This document shows positions 46,012 to 46,450 of a stretch of DNA of 46,450 nt, piece by piece. Origin of the DNA: an uncultured Clostridium sp. Lineage in GTDB: Bacteria; Bacillota; Clostridia; TANB77; CAG-508. The stretch covers positions 1 to 46,450 of the forward strand of contig USQY01000005.1 of assembly GCA_900557045.1 (NCBI GenBank). Reading direction: 5' to 3'. The notes beneath the pieces are model-generated. The model was not told where the DNA came from. It saw only the letters and a program-made list of their open reading frames with translations, and ran no database searches. Numbering within the stretch: the first letter of the stretch is position 1; every line of letters starts with the position of its first letter. A program made the position numbers and the translations under genes.

Positions 46012-46209
46012 CTATTTTGTCATTTGAGATTCAGCTTGTTGTATTAATTTTCTAACCATGTTACCACCGATTCTACCAGCGTCTCTAGCTGATATATCTC
46101 CATTGTAACCGTCTTTTAAGTTAACACCAACTTCACTAGCAACTTCATATTTGAATTTATTTAAAGCTTCTGTAGCAGCTGGAACTACTTTTTTATTTGA
46201 ACTTGTCAT
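46012..46209 (-). CDS. Alpha/beta-type small acid-soluble spore protein (SASP)
   Basis: This 65-residue DNA-coating protein of dormant spores protects DNA from UV and heat and is degraded at germination by the protease GPR. It has the family sequence ALNKFKYEVASEVGV with the GPR cleavage region, then GDISARDAGRIGGNMVRKLI. It is full length. AGGAGGTGAAACGAT precedes the ATG. A sigma-G-like promoter is expected upstream; one weak candidate is listed separately. This is the clearest evidence that the organism forms endospores. Confidence 0.96.
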   Translation of the reverse strand: MTSSNKKVVPAATEALNKFKYEVASEVGVNLKDGYNGDISARDAGRIGGNMVRKLIQQAESQMTK

Positions 46210-46255
46210 ATCGTTTCACCTCCTAAAATGCATTTATTTTATCTTCAGGAAAAAA

Positions 46256-46284
46256 CTATTTGTTTTTTCAATATTATGATATGC
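46256..46284 (-). promoter_or_regulatory. Weak candidate sigma-G promoter of the SASP gene
   Basis: Minus-strand GCATA (46280-46284), 17-base spacer, then CAAATAG (46256-46262). The -35 resembles the sigma-G consensus; the -10 fits poorly. Offered because an SASP gene should have such a promoter in this position. Confidence 0.3.
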
Positions 46285-46450
46285 ATTTATTATTTTTTTA
46301 CACTGGTAATTTTTTGTAAATTTCGACATTTATTAATATTTATAAATTTTATCTAATATAATGTATTTTTAGTTCATATTTTTAATTTAACCAAAATGCA
46401 AAAAAATATTATAAATCTGATTTTTTGGGTATAGAAAGGTATGTGCTTAA

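Overview
This is a very AT-rich (well over two thirds A+T by eye) chromosomal segment of an anaerobic, endospore-forming Firmicute, most likely an uncultured gut-type Clostridia lineage. The evidence is an alpha/beta-type small acid-soluble spore protein, SpoIVB, a SpoVB-like flippase, a CdaA diadenylate cyclase, a T-box before pheST, a SAM-I riboswitch before metK, pyruvate formate-lyase and a trimeric [FeFe]-hydrogenase. No rRNA, tRNA, CRISPR array, prophage or transposase was seen.

Layout. 1-8100 (all minus): a small membrane protein cut by the window edge, spoIVB, a Cys/Asn-tailed membrane protein, truA, cdaA, a 34-residue membrane peptide and T-box-pheS-pheT. 8100-14800 (minus): an S1-domain protein, an SPFH/NfeD pair and the hydrogenase operon hydC-hydB-hydA. 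15000-18500 (plus): an XRE regulator, then pflB-pflA. 18500-24100 (minus): a Ca2+-type P-type ATPase and an ABC-2 exporter. 24550-27300 (plus): small membrane proteins, a GyrI-like protein, a membrane-anchored XRE regulator and a CPBP protease. 27400-32500 (minus): smc, an HD-domain protein and a nucleosidase. 32600-36600: an unexplained GC-richer stretch, the SpoVB-like gene (plus), metK with its riboswitch (minus) and a DUF421/YetF gene (plus). 36900-46450 (almost all minus): a class A penicillin-binding protein, topB, dapA, clpC, a 48-residue protein and an SASP; one small zinc-ribbon/HTH gene is on plus.

Metabolically, pflB/pflA and hydABC describe a fermentative lifestyle: pyruvate is cleaved to formate and acetyl-CoA, and excess NADH plus reduced ferredoxin are vented as H2. 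cdaA, the class A PBP, the SpoVB-like flippase, spoIVB and the SASP belong to envelope homeostasis and sporulation.

The most striking observation is a repeated +1 reading-frame disruption of one kind. Four otherwise intact genes (spoIVB with four sites; the P-type ATPase, the ABC permease and DUF421 with one each) are broken by exactly one extra C immediately before the GGN codon of an expected glycine, so the upstream frame meets CGG. Skipping the C, or reading CGGN as Gly, restores a full-length product in every case (419, 902, 499 and 235 aa). I found only two zero-frame CGG codons in all other genes of the window, both in the S1-domain gene. This suggests either CGG-dependent +1 decoding in this lineage or an extraordinarily specific sequencing artefact. 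Also notable are two copies of a nested-hairpin intergenic repeat with a compensatory base-pair change, and a 269-bp fold-back element with perfect 49-bp arms.
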